A stretch of DNA of 64,000 nucleotides, from assembly GCA_037957365.1 (NCBI GenBank), contig JARHVA010002685.1, forward strand, positions 99,501 to 163,500, in the 5' to 3' direction. The DNA is from Torreya grandis (taxonomy: Eukaryota; Streptophyta; Pinopsida; Cupressales; Taxaceae). A program made the translations under genes and the position numbers. This document shows, piece after piece, positions 25,336 through 37,780 of the stretch (position 1 is the first letter of the stretch; each line of letters begins with the position of its first letter). A model generated the notes under the pieces. That model made no database searches. It had not been told where the DNA came from and was given only the letters and a program-made list of their open reading frames with translations.

Positions 25336-25347
25336 AGTATGATGCCA
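25336..25347 (-). promoter_or_regulatory. Candidate degraded tRNA-Met primer-binding site
   Basis: Minus strand reads TGGCATCATACT, one base from the start of repeat D2. The plant initiator-Met site is TGGTATCAGAGC, so 8-9 of 12 bases agree. It is where a 5' LTR/PBS junction should be if D2 is the 5' LTR. Confidence 0.35.
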
Positions 25348-25348
25348 A

Positions 25349-26520
25349 TGATCCAAACCATGGGGCCCAAGATGGCAGCTCATAGGACAACCTGTAATTT
25401 GGCTAACAAACTATGGGTTATAGAACATGCAATGGGAAGCTATTACAACATTAAACCAAAATACATTTGAATGCCCAATATTTGCAAAATAATGCAACTC
25501 CTACAATGAGAAAGAATAAGGTAGTACATGTGTACAATGTTCAACAAGGCTGAGAATGAAGATTCTCATGATCAGAAAGGGGCAACACTTCCAAACTGAA
25601 TTTGCCTGGATTGTGAATGGCCATAAGAGGAAGAGGAAGAGAATGAGAACTCCAGTCACCAAAAAAGGAAGCACACTTCCTATCTAATTTGTCTAGTCTA
25701 GGAGATGTGTGTTACAAATGACAATTTGATACTGCATGTCTGATGCATTGCTATTGATTGTCTTAAAATATATATCATAATAAGACGAGTTATAAAGGAG
25801 ATGGTTACAAACGGTCTGCCTTCTATAACGATTGGTCACCCGAACACATGGCACACTAACATATACTCTGACATGGCATGAGTTTGGGATGTGCCACTTG
25901 GCATGGCACGACGTGGCATGAAGTGTCCATGTGGTCATTAAATCATGCACAAAACCTGAGTGTTGTGCAGTATGCCCCTTGACGTTGCACATACATGCAA
26001 TTCACAAAGGTTGCACATGTAGGATGCACTACCATGGTGATGTGCACGTTGAGCAAGTATGCATGACATTGTGTGGAATGCAAAATGTTCCTTACTGCTT
26101 CTCCCCAACCCGCAGTGTTCCAAATCAGGTTGAGCAATTCCTAGGAAGGTGCCAATATACCTGGATGATGGCATGGAGGTTGGTGTGTAAATCAACCTAT
26201 GTAGAAGTCCTCAATGTCGAGCACTGCCTCGAGGTGAGCCAATCAAGTGGGGCGTCGACCAAGGAAACCCTCTGCTACCAATCTGGGGTAAGCCATTTGG
26301 ATGGCACAAGTCAACTTGAGCACTTCTCATATTGCATATAGATCACATAGATGCTACGTTGCACAGAATGGCGTGGCACTCAAACTTCTATGTAGATTCG
26401 GGGAATGCTTGTCAGATAGTGCAGATGTTGCACATAATAATCTGTAAGCGACCAAAAACCTACAAGAGTATCGCAATGAGAAGGCAGCCTTGAGGGCCCG
26501 TCTTATGCTCAAATCATCCA
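25349..26520. repeat. 1.1-kb direct repeat D2 (probable LTR)
   Basis: Direct-repeat partner of 21965-23062, 3.4 kb away. If the enclosed element is minus-oriented this is its 5' LTR. It has extra GGCATG-rich sequence near 25860-25925 relative to D1. Confidence 0.65.
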
Positions 26521-28440
26521 TGCTAATGTAATCTACACAACTTGCACCATTCTTAGACATGCATGCAGATTCATCACTATTTCTCTCCTACAACTTAGTC
26601 AATAGCACAAAATTTGTGGTGTAGACATTTTCCCCAATGCTAATCTATTTATCCGTTCTCGAGCATGACTTCATTCTCGTCTAGTACTTTCGATAATTTT
26701 AACAAAAGGTTCTCAAGGCTAGCCCCAAACATTCCTACATCGCACTATTTGTTGCATCTTCTAAGTTCTTTAACGCATGCATGTAGGACTCGTGTGCGCC
26801 AACAACACATTGTGTTGCATTTTTAGTACAATTGTCGATGGATGAGAACTATTTATTTGAGGACCCCCATTGTTCGATGACAAAGTTTAGCATCATTGTC
26901 TAAAGTTCTACCCAGTTGGTCTCGATGGTCTTCCCAAGTTCTTCAAGTATCTATCCCTTGCACATTAAATCGGAGACATTCACAACTTTTAATCCTTTTC
27001 CTCACTGCCTTTACCCCTTTCACAGATGATATGGTCAAGATCCATGAAAGGGACATATGCAAATTGAGCTTACGTGCTAAAGACTTGAAGTTTCTTGAAT
27101 GTTTATTCTGCCTTGGCATGCCACTATTCAATGTCCTCCATGAGTGTTGCAGGGTTGTTTTCTTCTAATTATATTTGTGTTGGTTCAAGTGGCTTAAGAA
27201 TGATAATCACACAACTCAAGCCCTAAATCATGCTTCTAGTGTAATCCCTTTGGAGCCTTGCAAGTTGACTAGCTCAGGCCACAATGTCAACAATAATCAC
27301 ATTTGCTTGATGTCATGTGCTAGATTTTCTATGCATTGTTGTTGTGCCCCCTCTTTGAGCATATCAACATTTGACTTCTGCAATTCCAAGGTCACGTGTT
27401 TAGATGCAGCAATGACATTTTGAGCAGCGAAATGCTCATCAACCAAGTTACACGAAATTATCCAATAGCTCTCATTAGGAGGGTTGAGGCTACCTCCTCG
27501 ATGTCCCAATTGGAGGAGTTCAAATGGCTAGAAATGGAACCTCTAACTCGATCTTCTCGGTGCTAGACACCCTCATCTCCAAGAATCAAATGGTCTGCTT
27601 AGTCATAGTTGGTGACTGCAAAATATTGTGAATCATTATGCCCATCCAGGTGAGTTAGAAATGCAAAGCACATGCCCCCTAAAGTATATTTCACCTTGCT
27701 AAGGACGTTCAAATCATTATGTTCAATCTTGGCATGGTTGGAATAGATCAATCATGAAGCTTCCATCATCATGCTCATTGATCAACCGTTGTTCTTGTAA
27801 GGCTCTTGCTACTTAAAGTCACATCGTAACTTCCTTTTGCCCCTTGGCCTAAAAGTGTGCCAAAAGCTCTTATGTGCTCATTTATTTCAGGTTGTTAGCT
27901 TGCATTGTAGGTGAAAGGGTTGTGCACGCATTGCTTTCCTCCACCATCATCGTGTCACCACCAATTACCATGTGGGGATCTATGGATAGCTCAACAGACA
28001 TTTCACCATCCTTTGGGAATGGTGGTGATCCAAAGCTTCCTATGAAAATATATGAGACCACCCTTTCAATGTGTTCTTTTGCATGTTGTGCATCCTACAT
28101 TGACCCTCCACCCTCAACCTAGTTTTCATGGGTGTTCTCTTCTTCATGCAAGACATCTTCATTGCATTTATATGTTTTTATCTTGCACTTCCATTTAGAT
28201 TTTGGCCAACATAACTTCCTCCTTTGATTCTCTTGTGGCGGCTTTACAAGTTGGTTGAGATCTTCCTTGTTCAACTTTCTTATCTACTCTACAAAGAATA
28301 TACTCTTATCCCTTCCTGTCTTCCATGGTGTGCTCTCTTCATCTGAATCTACTTCCAATGGCACCACCTCATCCTTCAGGTGGATATCCCTGACCTCTTG
28401 CACCAGCTAGAAAGAGGTTTTTTTTTGTTACACTAGTTGG
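26521..28440 (-). pseudogene. Degraded minus-strand coding remnant, unidentified
   Basis: Minus-strand translation gives many protein-like stretches separated by stops, for example EVDSDEESTPWKTGRDKS, HMVIGGDTMMVEESNACTTL and SYWIISCNLVDEHFAAQNVI. No catalytic motif or family is recognisable. It directly adjoins D2 and may be more of the same or another retroelement. Confidence 0.3.
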
Positions 28441-29642
28441 TGGGTCAAGATTGACTACCAAGGACATTGTTTGTGAGCCCAATGTTATGATTCTGCATTT
28501 TCATAATCTATTATGCTGTTATGACATTGATAGTATGTTGTTAAACTGATTATTGATTGTTATTTTATTTGGATTATATGTGGTATTGGTTGCAGCGGTA
28601 TTGGGTTGCATGCTTAATTTTGTACTTAATTATTTTATGGACTTACTACTACAGTTGATAGTATTAATCTGTATTTGATTATCGATTGTACGATATGATT
28701 CGATTGATGTCCTTTTTGGTGGTTGCAAGTTCTATCTATGAGCTAGGCAGATGTTGGAGACTGTACTCTTGAAACCGAATGAATTCTGAACACATCGGAC
28801 ATGTCCAACAGGTATACTTGTTTGATTTTGTTTTGTCCTTTGGACATCTTGATTGGTCGTTATGAGTGTCGACTGTGGTCCTTGTACTTATTGTAGCTGC
28901 CATACCTTGTCGTTATTTTCCCGTTGTGTGTTTTGCAGCCGCAATCTTTATTCCTTGCGCTCGGCTTCATTTTATTCCTCTCGTGTAGGCTTCTGTTCTC
29001 TTTGTGTCCCTTCGTTGACCCTATTTACCTATGCAAACTCATTACCTAGACCTACCCTTGACACCCTTGGAACCTCTGCCACCCCACCCCCTTGGATTAA
29101 ACCTTCAACCTACCTAGCACCTTAGACTAAGGTGGGGGCATGCTATTTTTATGACTTGTTTTAGCATGGCTTGACCTTGTTAAACTTGGTTTAATTCGTT
29201 GTTTTTAAACATTGTGTTAAGCGACTTAGGTCAATGACATATTGGAAGTTGTATTATCGCCATTTAATATGGCTAGTGGCTTGGACGGCGGAGGTTGTAA
29301 GGTTAATCCATTTGATCAATGTTAATCTCAAAGGTTAATCCCTAATCTACTTTCCTATTGGTGGGCGGTTGGTTAATGGTCGAGTCTTCCAAACGTGTCA
29401 TTAATGGCAAGAATGGTAGGGGATTTACCTTGGGATATAGAGGGGGGTTTCTCTCTCCTCCCATTCAATGCAGAATTGAATAGGGTATGGGAAAATGGAC
29501 GGAAGGAATGGGAATTGGGACGGCGGACAGAGGAGGTTAGGAAGATGGAAGAATGGAGTGGAGAACAGTGGAAAGCTTGGCTGGTTTTAATAGTGATCAT
29601 GATGAACTTGGAGGGACACGACAGTTGCTTGGAAAAGAATAT
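28441..29642. other. Non-coding, possibly LTR
   Basis: No gene. TTTGTGAGCCCAATGTTATG near 28465 resembles the possible LTR edge at 9297, and TATA-like CCTATAAAATC occurs downstream at 29919, but no partner copy was found in the window. Confidence 0.3.
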
Positions 29643-29890
29643 GGAGGTTTTGTTCTATCTTGGCTTTGAGTTCTCTGCAACACCAAGTATGTTTTGTCTT
29701 TGCTAGGTATTTCTCTGTGTAAGTGGGAAATAAAAATGAAGAGGCAGCTTATGCATCCGGAAGTCGGAGGTTTTGTTCTATCTTGGCTTTTTGAGTTCTC
29801 TGCAACACCAAGTACATTTTGTCTTTGCTGGGTATTTCTCCGTGTAAGTGGGAAATAAAAATGAAGAGGCAGCTTATGCAGTCGGAAGTC
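29643..29890. repeat. 123-bp tandem duplication
   Basis: Two copies starting GGAGGTTTTGTTCTATCTTG at 29643 and 29766 and ending GCAGCTTATGCA plus CGGAAGTC. They differ by a few substitutions and a 2-bp insertion. Non-coding. Confidence 0.95.
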
Positions 29891-30167
29891 TTAGGACATC
29901 TGGATGCATACGCGGACCCCTATAAAATCAATATATCGATATGAATATTTACAACATTTGCGTATAAACTAGCAAATCGATGTATATATAGGAATGCATG
30001 GTTGTTCTGATCAAATCTATTGTTCCCTGTGTTTTATCTCTGCGTATTTTGTAAGAGTTATTGATTTCCATAGCTCTTGTCCTGCTATCATTTTAGTAGT
30101 TGTTTTGTTCAAAACTAGTGATTGTGTTTTATTGGAAGATGACTATGTTTGTGATGGCATTGTTATT
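29891..30167. other. Non-coding, TATA-like element
   Basis: Contains CCCCTATAAAATCAATATAT at about 29919, a reasonable TATA box if this is an LTR promoter. Nothing else recognised. Confidence 0.25.
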
Positions 30168-30356
30168 AAGGTGGCGCGTTGTTTAAGGTGACTGCGTTTT
30201 TATATAGGTGACTATGTTTTTTATTAAATGACTACGTTGTTATGAATGACATTGCATTTGTTATATAGGCGACTGTGTTTTTATTAAAAGGTGACTGTAT
30301 TGTTATTAAGGTGACTATGTTTTATTATATGATGACTGCGTTTTAAACGACGACTG
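30168..30356. repeat. Degenerate GGTGACTGTGTT minisatellite
   Basis: At least seven loosely spaced copies of GTGACTRYGTTTTTAT-like words with 20-30 bp periods and frequent indels. The motif also appears singly near 30115 and 30484. Confidence 0.75.
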
Positions 30357-32189
30357 CATGGCATGATTTGGTTGTTCTTTTTGTCGAATCCTTGATTGCA
30401 TATGGTAATTTGAACATTTGCCAAAGGCCAAATGGTTTGAGCTTCGGCTGCATTTATATTTGGTTGATTAGTAGAGTTGTGGGTGACTGTGTGATATTTT
30501 TGACATGTCTGTGTATATGTCGTAACCCTTGAAAATATTGAACCACCTTTTGACCACTGTCTTTGGAAAATCATTGTTTGATTTGTTTTCTTTATTTAGC
30601 TTAAGGCTTGAAGTTATATCGGGACGAGTTGTTATTATTGAACTGCATTTGACCATGGTATTTCGGTTACATCATTACATTCCATGATTATATCATTATG
30701 TGTTATTATATCAAAGCCATGAAGCTTTATTTGATTAGAGTTGTTAGCCATTGGATTCGACACTATGTGTAAATAATATGAGTAGGTCGTGGCCTTAACT
30801 TCGATTGGGTCTCTTTGTTATATATATTGTTGCGTTCTGTGTTATGTCGTGACCCTCTTAACCTTCAATTGTGTTATACTTGGTCAATTATCAAAACTAT
30901 TGAGGATTGAGTTTTATTTTTGTATTACATTTGTGTTATGCCGTAACCTTGAAAACTATTGGTCCACTCTTTGATCACTGCCTTTTTTTTATATAATTGA
31001 TATTTGTTTTGATTTCGTGGCTTAAGTTATATTTGGCTCCAATTTACTACTGGTAATTGCGGTATTCTTAGTTGACTGGGTTATGATGTTTTTGTTACAT
31101 TGTTTTCATCAACTGTGTTATTCTTTTGCACGAGTTTGCAGTATATATACATGTATGGTTGTGAATACATGTATATACATCATAGCATCAGGTTATACTT
31201 TGAGTTGGTAACTGTGTTCAATCGTATGACCATTAGGTCTGTGATAAGTGTTATCTTATTGATGAGGTCTTTTGATATCTTGACTGTGTGGTGATTATCT
31301 ATGGCACGAGTCGATTATGTATGGAAATAACTTGGTTGTATGTGCTAGTTTTACCCTTTTGCTTTTAAATCTATGATTGATTGGTCTGTTGTGCAATCGA
31401 CTTCGGACTTGCCTCTAAATATACTCGTTCCTATTTGGTTAGACTTCAATAAATTTTGAGGAAGTCCGAAGGAGTTGTCTGTTTGTATTATTAACTGGTT
31501 TTGTATTATTTTATGTTTTGTATTATTGTTTTTAATTAAATATTTTAAGTTATTTCTTCGATATTTGGTTATGGATTCGATTGTGTTGTTGTCTGGTTAT
31601 CATTCCTAGACTAGACTTGAGTAAATAAATGAGTATATATTGGGAGTTTAGATTGTTAAGGCTGACCGTAACTTTGGACAAGGATCCAATAAGGTTAATT
31701 CGAAGAATATATAATGGATTAAATTTAATCCATTCTATATCATTTGGCAGCCAAGATTAATTTTTTCCACTTCCAATCTATACTACAGACGGATTAATTA
31801 TTCCCATCTCAGAATTATATAGTTGTGTTATGTTCTTTTATTTCGAAATGTCTCTTTTGGATTTGAAATCCGATTTGCTCAGAATTCACTTCATGTTCCC
31901 AATTACCGCAACCACCATCCTGCTGATGGTTGGGGTGGTGAGGGCCACCATTGGTTGGGCTCACAGGGCTGGTTGGGCAGGTTTGACCTGATCAGTTCAT
32001 CTATGTTCGACTCCATGCGTCGATGACTTTGCACACGCGTATGAAAAATGGTAACAATTTAATTTGTTAATTATTTGATATATTTTGTTAGCATTAATAT
32101 TAGGTCAGATAGTGTTTAATTACTTAATATAACTGTTACCATTGACATTGAATTAACTAGTATGCAATCCTTGTTATTGATCATTGTTG
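30357..32189. other. Non-coding DNA
   Basis: TG-rich and AT-rich sequence with no gene. A T-rich phrase GTTATGTCGTRACCYT recurs at about 30517, 30840 and 30935, so an old dispersed repeat is present. Confidence 0.4.
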
Positions 32190-33110
32190 ACAATTTTTCC
32201 CCAAAGGGAAGAATGGATTTATTCAAGCAGTTGAAGGGTTCACAAATTTGCCGAAGGGTCATTTTATCGGCCAAGAGACCAGTTGCAATTTTTCCGAGGA
32301 AAAACCAAGAAAGAGGCCGAAGGAAAGAGTCTATTACAAGAATCCCAAAGGGCAGGGTACCCTTCCGAAAGGTCATTTTCAACAATCCCGAAGGGCACCT
32401 ACCCTTCGGGAAGGTGAGAGAACAGATTCAGAACCTTTGCAAAAAGGCCGGGTGGCCTACAATTCTTCCGAAAAAGGCACAGACACGAGCAACTAGCCCT
32501 TGCGGAGCGCACTTGGTTGGTGAGAGGACCGTGATGACTTTTTCGAAGGGCACATTTTGAAGAGCAAAGGCACAAAGATATCCTTCCGACCTTTTGTCCA
32601 AAGGAATTCGGAAGACACAGGAAGAGGCCCATGGAAAAGCCGATGGCAAGAAGTCCGAAGGCTTCGGAAAAGTTGAATTCAACAAAGGCAACGCAGAAGG
32701 AAACCTTCGGGCTTTTTGTCCGAAGGAATTCCTTCGGACGAAAAGTCCGAAGAAATTCGGAGAAAGGGCCGCGAAAAAAACCTAAAGAAAATAGGAAGTC
32801 CAAAGAACAAAGGAAAGACCAAGATGATTCTTGAAGACATTTTGTCCGCGGCAAAATGACGGAACAGAAGTCCGAAGAAAAACAGAGAAACGAAGGCAAA
32901 GCACCTTCAGACAAAAAGTCCGAAGAAATAAGGCCCCTTCAATAAAATCAGAAGGAATTAAGCCGAGACACCCAAAAGTAATAGTTTTGGACTATGCAAA
33001 AGAGGAAATAAGAGAAGTCCGAAGGAATAAATGTCAAAGGGTGACGTCCCGCTAGCCGTCAAATTCTGACCGTGGGAAGTAACCGTTGAAACAGGGGTAA
33101 ACCCAGAATT
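32190..33110. repeat. CCGAAGG/CCTTCGG-rich block
   Basis: A block of about 0.9 kb with at least a dozen copies of CCGAAG or its complement CTTCGG, plus many near copies (TTCCGAAA, ATTCGG). It is more GC-rich and A/G-biased than its surroundings. It includes a 10-bp stem with a 6-base loop (32386-32411) and a perfect 22-bp palindrome (32718-32739) centred on GAATTC. Long open frames on both strands (up to 171 codons at 32399-32914) follow from the stop-poor composition and show no family motif. The most likely identity is an LTR or untranslated region of a retroelement. Confidence 0.8.
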
Positions 33111-36100
33111 CCGAAAGCAAAGCCCAATGGAGAAAATATAGACCGGATATAATTATAAAAATACATCCAAATATAGAATCTCGCCATAAATAGACAGGAA
33201 CAAGCAGACCAGAACAGGGTAAAATACATGCAAGCGGGAGCTATTTTCGAATACTGGTCAAAGCTTTAGTTGACTGGTTATTGAAGTCCTGCTTGTTTCC
33301 GGATCGATTCATGCATCCAAGGGTCCAACTTAGCGTCAACCGAAGTTCCAAATTCGAATGTTGAGTTGACTGTCCCAGATTTAGAGTTAATGCCGCATCC
33401 ACTAGGAGCTTTCCATGCGAGGGAGGATGATCTCTTCGACCAACTCAGCTTATCAAACGGCCAACTCAGCATTTCCAACGTTCCAATTCGGCATCAAGCA
33501 GCTCACGTAGAGTTCTAAAATTAACATTGGCGTGGATTTCCATGCAAAGAGAGGTGGGTGGTTCAGAACAAAGACAAGTTCACTTCCTCAAGCGCAAGAA
33601 GCTTCATGCAAAGACAAAAGAAAACATATTTTATTGAAAGGCCAAGTCAGCCTTGAGTTAACCTAAGTGAATCCTTCTCTTCAAATTTCCAACGCCAATC
33701 TTTGGCCTTTTGTAATTTTCTATAAAATGGCTTTCAGCCTTGATTAAAAGGATCCAATCTCTCTCTTGATTAGACCTGACTCTGCCATTGGTGAGTTGTG
33801 TAACCTCTTCGATCAATAGGACTGTACTTTCAAATTTCAAGTGTTGGCATAGTGTATATTTTATTCAGCAATTTGCATAAGTGGTGGATTTCTCTCCCTT
33901 CCCAAATTCTGGTTCATACCTAGTTGCTAGATTCTCCTTATACAGGTCATGTTAAAGTGTTTTTTATGTCTTTTGCTGAAGCTATAAGTGGATGTTAGGT
34001 GGCTGCAAAGTGTCTTGTATCGGACCTCTCTCTATCGTTTTCCCTTAGGTTTTGGCCATTGGATCGAACCTCTTCATGAAATATTTAAGCATAAGTGATT
34101 GATTGAAGTCATAGGTCTTCCTTTTCCCTTGTCCGTTCAGTGTTCAAGGTTCCAAGTTGAGTGGATCAAACCTCTGGTGTATCAGCCCCTTTTAGGTAGA
34201 ACTTCCCCCTTAAGTTTCCTTCTCCCTTTTCCACAGTAGTCCGCAGCATAGAGTAGAGATCTTCATTGATACATCATACAGGAACCAGCCTTCTCTAAAA
34301 GTTCTTCTCACCGTTGAGGCACCCACCCCCGTGAGAAGATCCCATTGTTTCAGTCGGATAGAGGACTGGCCATTTCGTGCACGTCTTCGAATCAAGGCAC
34401 AGCTCCAAGTTGACAACAATCATGTTAGCTACTAACTTGTGTTATGAATGGATTGCTGAATTAAATGAGAGTTGAGCATTCTATAAGGTAAATTAGCTAA
34501 AAAGTAATATACTCTAGGTAAATTGAATTATTAGTTTTGTTTTTGATTTCGCATTGATTTAACATTCTATTATAATGTTAATTGTATCCAAGTTGGATTT
34601 AATTTTGATATATCATTGTATATATTTATTGTCATATTAGTTCTTGATATAAACAAATTTATCTACATCTTGGGACTTATTTAGATGTTTACACTAGTTT
34701 CTTAATTCTGGAATTCTGTTTGAATTAGAATGATCTTAATTAGATTATATAGACAATTAGATATAAGTTGTGTTGTTGACTCATATTGACTAAGTTAAAA
34801 TTGACCTATCACCTTATGTATACAAATACATAGATGCATATGGATCTCTTAGTCATTTTAGAAATGCATTAATTTTTGTTAGCTGGTACATGGAAAAAAA
34901 AAAAAAAAAAAACCAAATCCTTCCTTCTAAACATGCATTTCAGACATCTCTGGTTGCATGCAAGGTATGTAATATGCATATGTTGATCTGAAAATTATTA
35001 CTTTCATTTCTTAAAGACATGTATGTCACATATATGTAATCTGAAATTTAATAAGTTACTCTGGCATTACATAAGAAATGAGATAATAGTTGACTAAATC
35101 TCATGATTTAATCATAGGCATGTATAATGTTTTTGCATAGGTTAATCATATGATTAAGTAAAGGAACTTGAAGAAATTATAATAATGTCTCTTATGAATC
35201 AATGGAAGAAGATGAGCAAGTTATTTATCAATTCTACTCCATTCGATGATGCATAATTAGATATCTATCATCTGCTTACTTGTTGAATTCTTCCGTGTTG
35301 GGCTATATGTGTCTTACTTTTCCTTCCGATAACTGAGCTCACCCACCTCGCTGCCCTAGCTGCCCAACAGAGGAATTTGTAAGAGTTCTTTAAGTGGAAC
35401 ATTTTATTTAGGTTCCACTCAACTTGAAACTCGGGTGAATTCTGTTTGCTTGATGATGGTGAATTATGTGCTTGATCATTGTTGTTGTATAAAACACTTG
35501 TTGCCTTCTTCTAGTCGAGCTGAATTATAAGTTTATTCCTCACGCAATTATTTATTTAGGCATTTATTTACTTATATGATTATAGAATATTGTATGAAAA
35601 AAATAAATCATTTTTTAGTTAGTTATCTGAATTGGCTTCGCTATTGAGTAATTACATGAGTTTACTTCTCGAAAACCAGTAGATGATTAAGGTTTAATTG
35701 CTTGGATGACTTATACTCTTTTAATATCACATTAGCTATGCCAATCTAAATGGTTGTATGATTTTGTTTCTTGATTGCTCATAGAATAGCGATGTTGATC
35801 CTAACTATATCACCAGTCGTCATTCTAGTAATGGCATCCATGTTGATAAACAAATATTGTATGAATTATTTATACAAGTAGCGCATGCGGTGACCTTAAC
35901 GAACGTAAGGCAATTATGACTTCGGTCGATAGCACTATGGAACCTTGTATTCTAAATCTGTTCTCTTTATGTGATAATTTATATTATGTTGCGTGAATGA
36001 TTAAAAATCTGCATGTATTGAAGTGATTTTTGCTTGCTAATTATGTTGCTTGTCTGAATTATGTAACATGTATTTTAATGTATACCTATGACTAACCTGA

Positions 36101-36499
36101 ACGATAACTTAGGGTAATAGAGTTATCCTTTCCAGTTAAACTAATCCTTTAACTTAACCATCCTCAAGCGAGACTGAAACCCACTTAAGGAGAGTGAGGT
36201 ATTTACCTAGAGCTAAGGACCTAGAAACAGTCCTATGTGGAAGTATGAGTGCCACATATGGCGCTCGGGTCGTATCCTTGTATGCGTACACCTATATGCC
36301 CCGAACCCTATAAACCATCTATTACAATAACACACTTCCCCATAGCACCTTTTATATGTGTTTACCTCTAGCTAATTACCTCAATTCACCTCCTTCGGTT
36401 CCAGTTGCGAGTACGTGAGTGCGTTGAACGTTTATCGCTTGCATTAACAAGTGAAGTGAGTCTAACACGCGTCCAAAACATACTCTGATATGCAATTCC
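33111..36499. other. Non-coding, possible retroelement leader
   Basis: No coding domain recognised. CGCCATAAATAGACAGG at about 33182 and TTCTATAAAATGG at about 33717 are TATA-like sites that each sit ahead of sequence with leader character. A 19-A run occurs at 34894-34912. The part at 36.06-36.48 kb is less AT-rich than its neighbours and may be a conserved part of an unidentified element. Confidence 0.3.
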
Positions 36500-36513
36500 A
36501 AAAAAAAAAAAAA
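36500..36513 (+). repeat. Poly(A) run (14 A)
   Basis: Homopolymer at the abrupt right edge of the less AT-rich block described for 36.06-36.48 kb. Could be the tail of a retroposed sequence, but no flanking target duplication was found. Confidence 0.5.
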
Positions 36514-37359
36514 TTGGGGTTGTTTCACTCAAGACATGTTAATCCTGCCCCATGTTGCACACTTGGTTTGGGGGACGACTTTCTTCTTTGGTTCTTAGAA
36601 ATTCTCTTGCTTTGTTTGCGATGTGGGTTGCATAGTGTCGGGCATTATGCCAATATTTCCCCTTGCTCTTGCACTAAGGGTTTCCATCAGTGTTCCCTCC
36701 TTGCTTGCTTCCTTCTTTTCAAGCTTCCTATGCTGAAATCATCTTCCTCGTCATCCTACAGCACTTGTACAACTAGCTTGGCCATAGGAGCCGTTTTGTT
36801 TATAGTCTAGCTAGGCTGCCTTGAGCATTGCCCATACATCATGTTGGGGTATGAAATAAGGCACGGTTATTAATTATTTGGCTAGGCCCTGTAATCCTCA
36901 TCACGGTGTCATGCTTTTGCCCAAAGAAGTATATGCACTAATCATAGTGTTAGACTACCTCGAGGAATGTGGTGTCATCACCGATCAAACCCACAAGATG
37001 GAAATAGATTCTATTCAATTTCTTGTAGTGATCTACAAGGGAAATCTCGACCTCCAAGTTGTGGAAGCGTAAGTAGCATATTGAGGCTTTGTCGCCCCTT
37101 AGTTTCTACCTTTATTTGTGCACCGACTTTCCATACTTAATGAGCATTATTATAATGAATAGCGAGCTTTCCCAAAATTTAACCTTGGTCTTGTTATGTA
37201 CCATATTAACGTTTTAGGCCTTTTTCTCTTTCAAAGTACTAGGGGAAATTGTATATTACCCCTTGCATGATTTGATTTGGGGCATGGATAGCATGTTGTG
37301 ACAAAATTAATGTTATAAAATTATTAGTCATAATTAAATCTAAGGTATAATTAAAGGTT

Positions 37360-37780
37360 CTTGTGTTAACAGTAGAATATCCCTTCTATAAGGTTTACCA
37401 AACAGCTAGCATATGTCAAATTTCCTCGCACAATCTTGCACATTTCTAGAGATAGAAGGCCACCATAGCTCTGCTTGGGATATCTAGTGCACGGTTGCGT
37501 CTCCAACGTAATGTCCACCAGTTGCCCCTTCATGACACACGCAAGACCTCTTCATGTTCATGCTTTAGGATGTTCCTGCGCAATACTTTATCCCCTACCC
37601 ATTTTGGCAAGTGCCCTCCAAGAAGCTGGTATGGAGCTTGCATACTACCAATTACTTTTTCTTAGTGGTTGTGGAATCTTTCGACGTGTGCCCTAATGTC
37701 AAGAATGTTTCTAATTATGCCAACTCTTTGGCACTAGGTGCACAATAAACAATTGTTTGTCATGGAGATTGTCTTTTATT
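37360..37780 (-). pseudogene. Ty3/gypsy integrase zinc-binding region (element 3)
   Basis: Minus-strand translation after the RNase H reads TTTKKKQLVVCKLHTSFLEG, then GGHYVGDATVH, then LWWPSISRNVQDCARKFDIC and QLFGKPYRRD. This matches the linker and N-terminal H2C2 zinc-binding domain of Ty3/gypsy integrase, including the LWWP-to-CxxC spacing. Stops and frame changes are frequent. The integrase core with its DDE residues could not be recognised in the next 500 bases (36880-37360), where only weak protein-like stretches remain. Confidence 0.75.

Larger units (their letters stand above)
23063..25348 (-). mobile_element. Interior of the D1-D2 element
   Basis: About 2.3 kb enclosed by the direct repeats. 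Contains a 59-bp tandem repeat and a minus-strand ORF with a G-patch motif, followed in a shifted frame by 24282-24587 (PNISLTELKNLCKDLINALR), which looks like protein but which I cannot name. No protease, RT or integrase motif was found, so the element is non-autonomous or heavily deleted. Confidence 0.45.

Noticed and set aside
32399..32914. 171-codon minus-strand open frame, and overlapping plus-strand frames up to 132 codons
   Set aside because: They arise from the stop-poor CCGAAGG-rich composition, overlap on both strands, and show no domain.
34160..34180. TGGTGTATCAGCC as a tRNA-Met primer-binding site
   Set aside because: Needs an internal insertion to match and has no recognisable LTR edge beside it.
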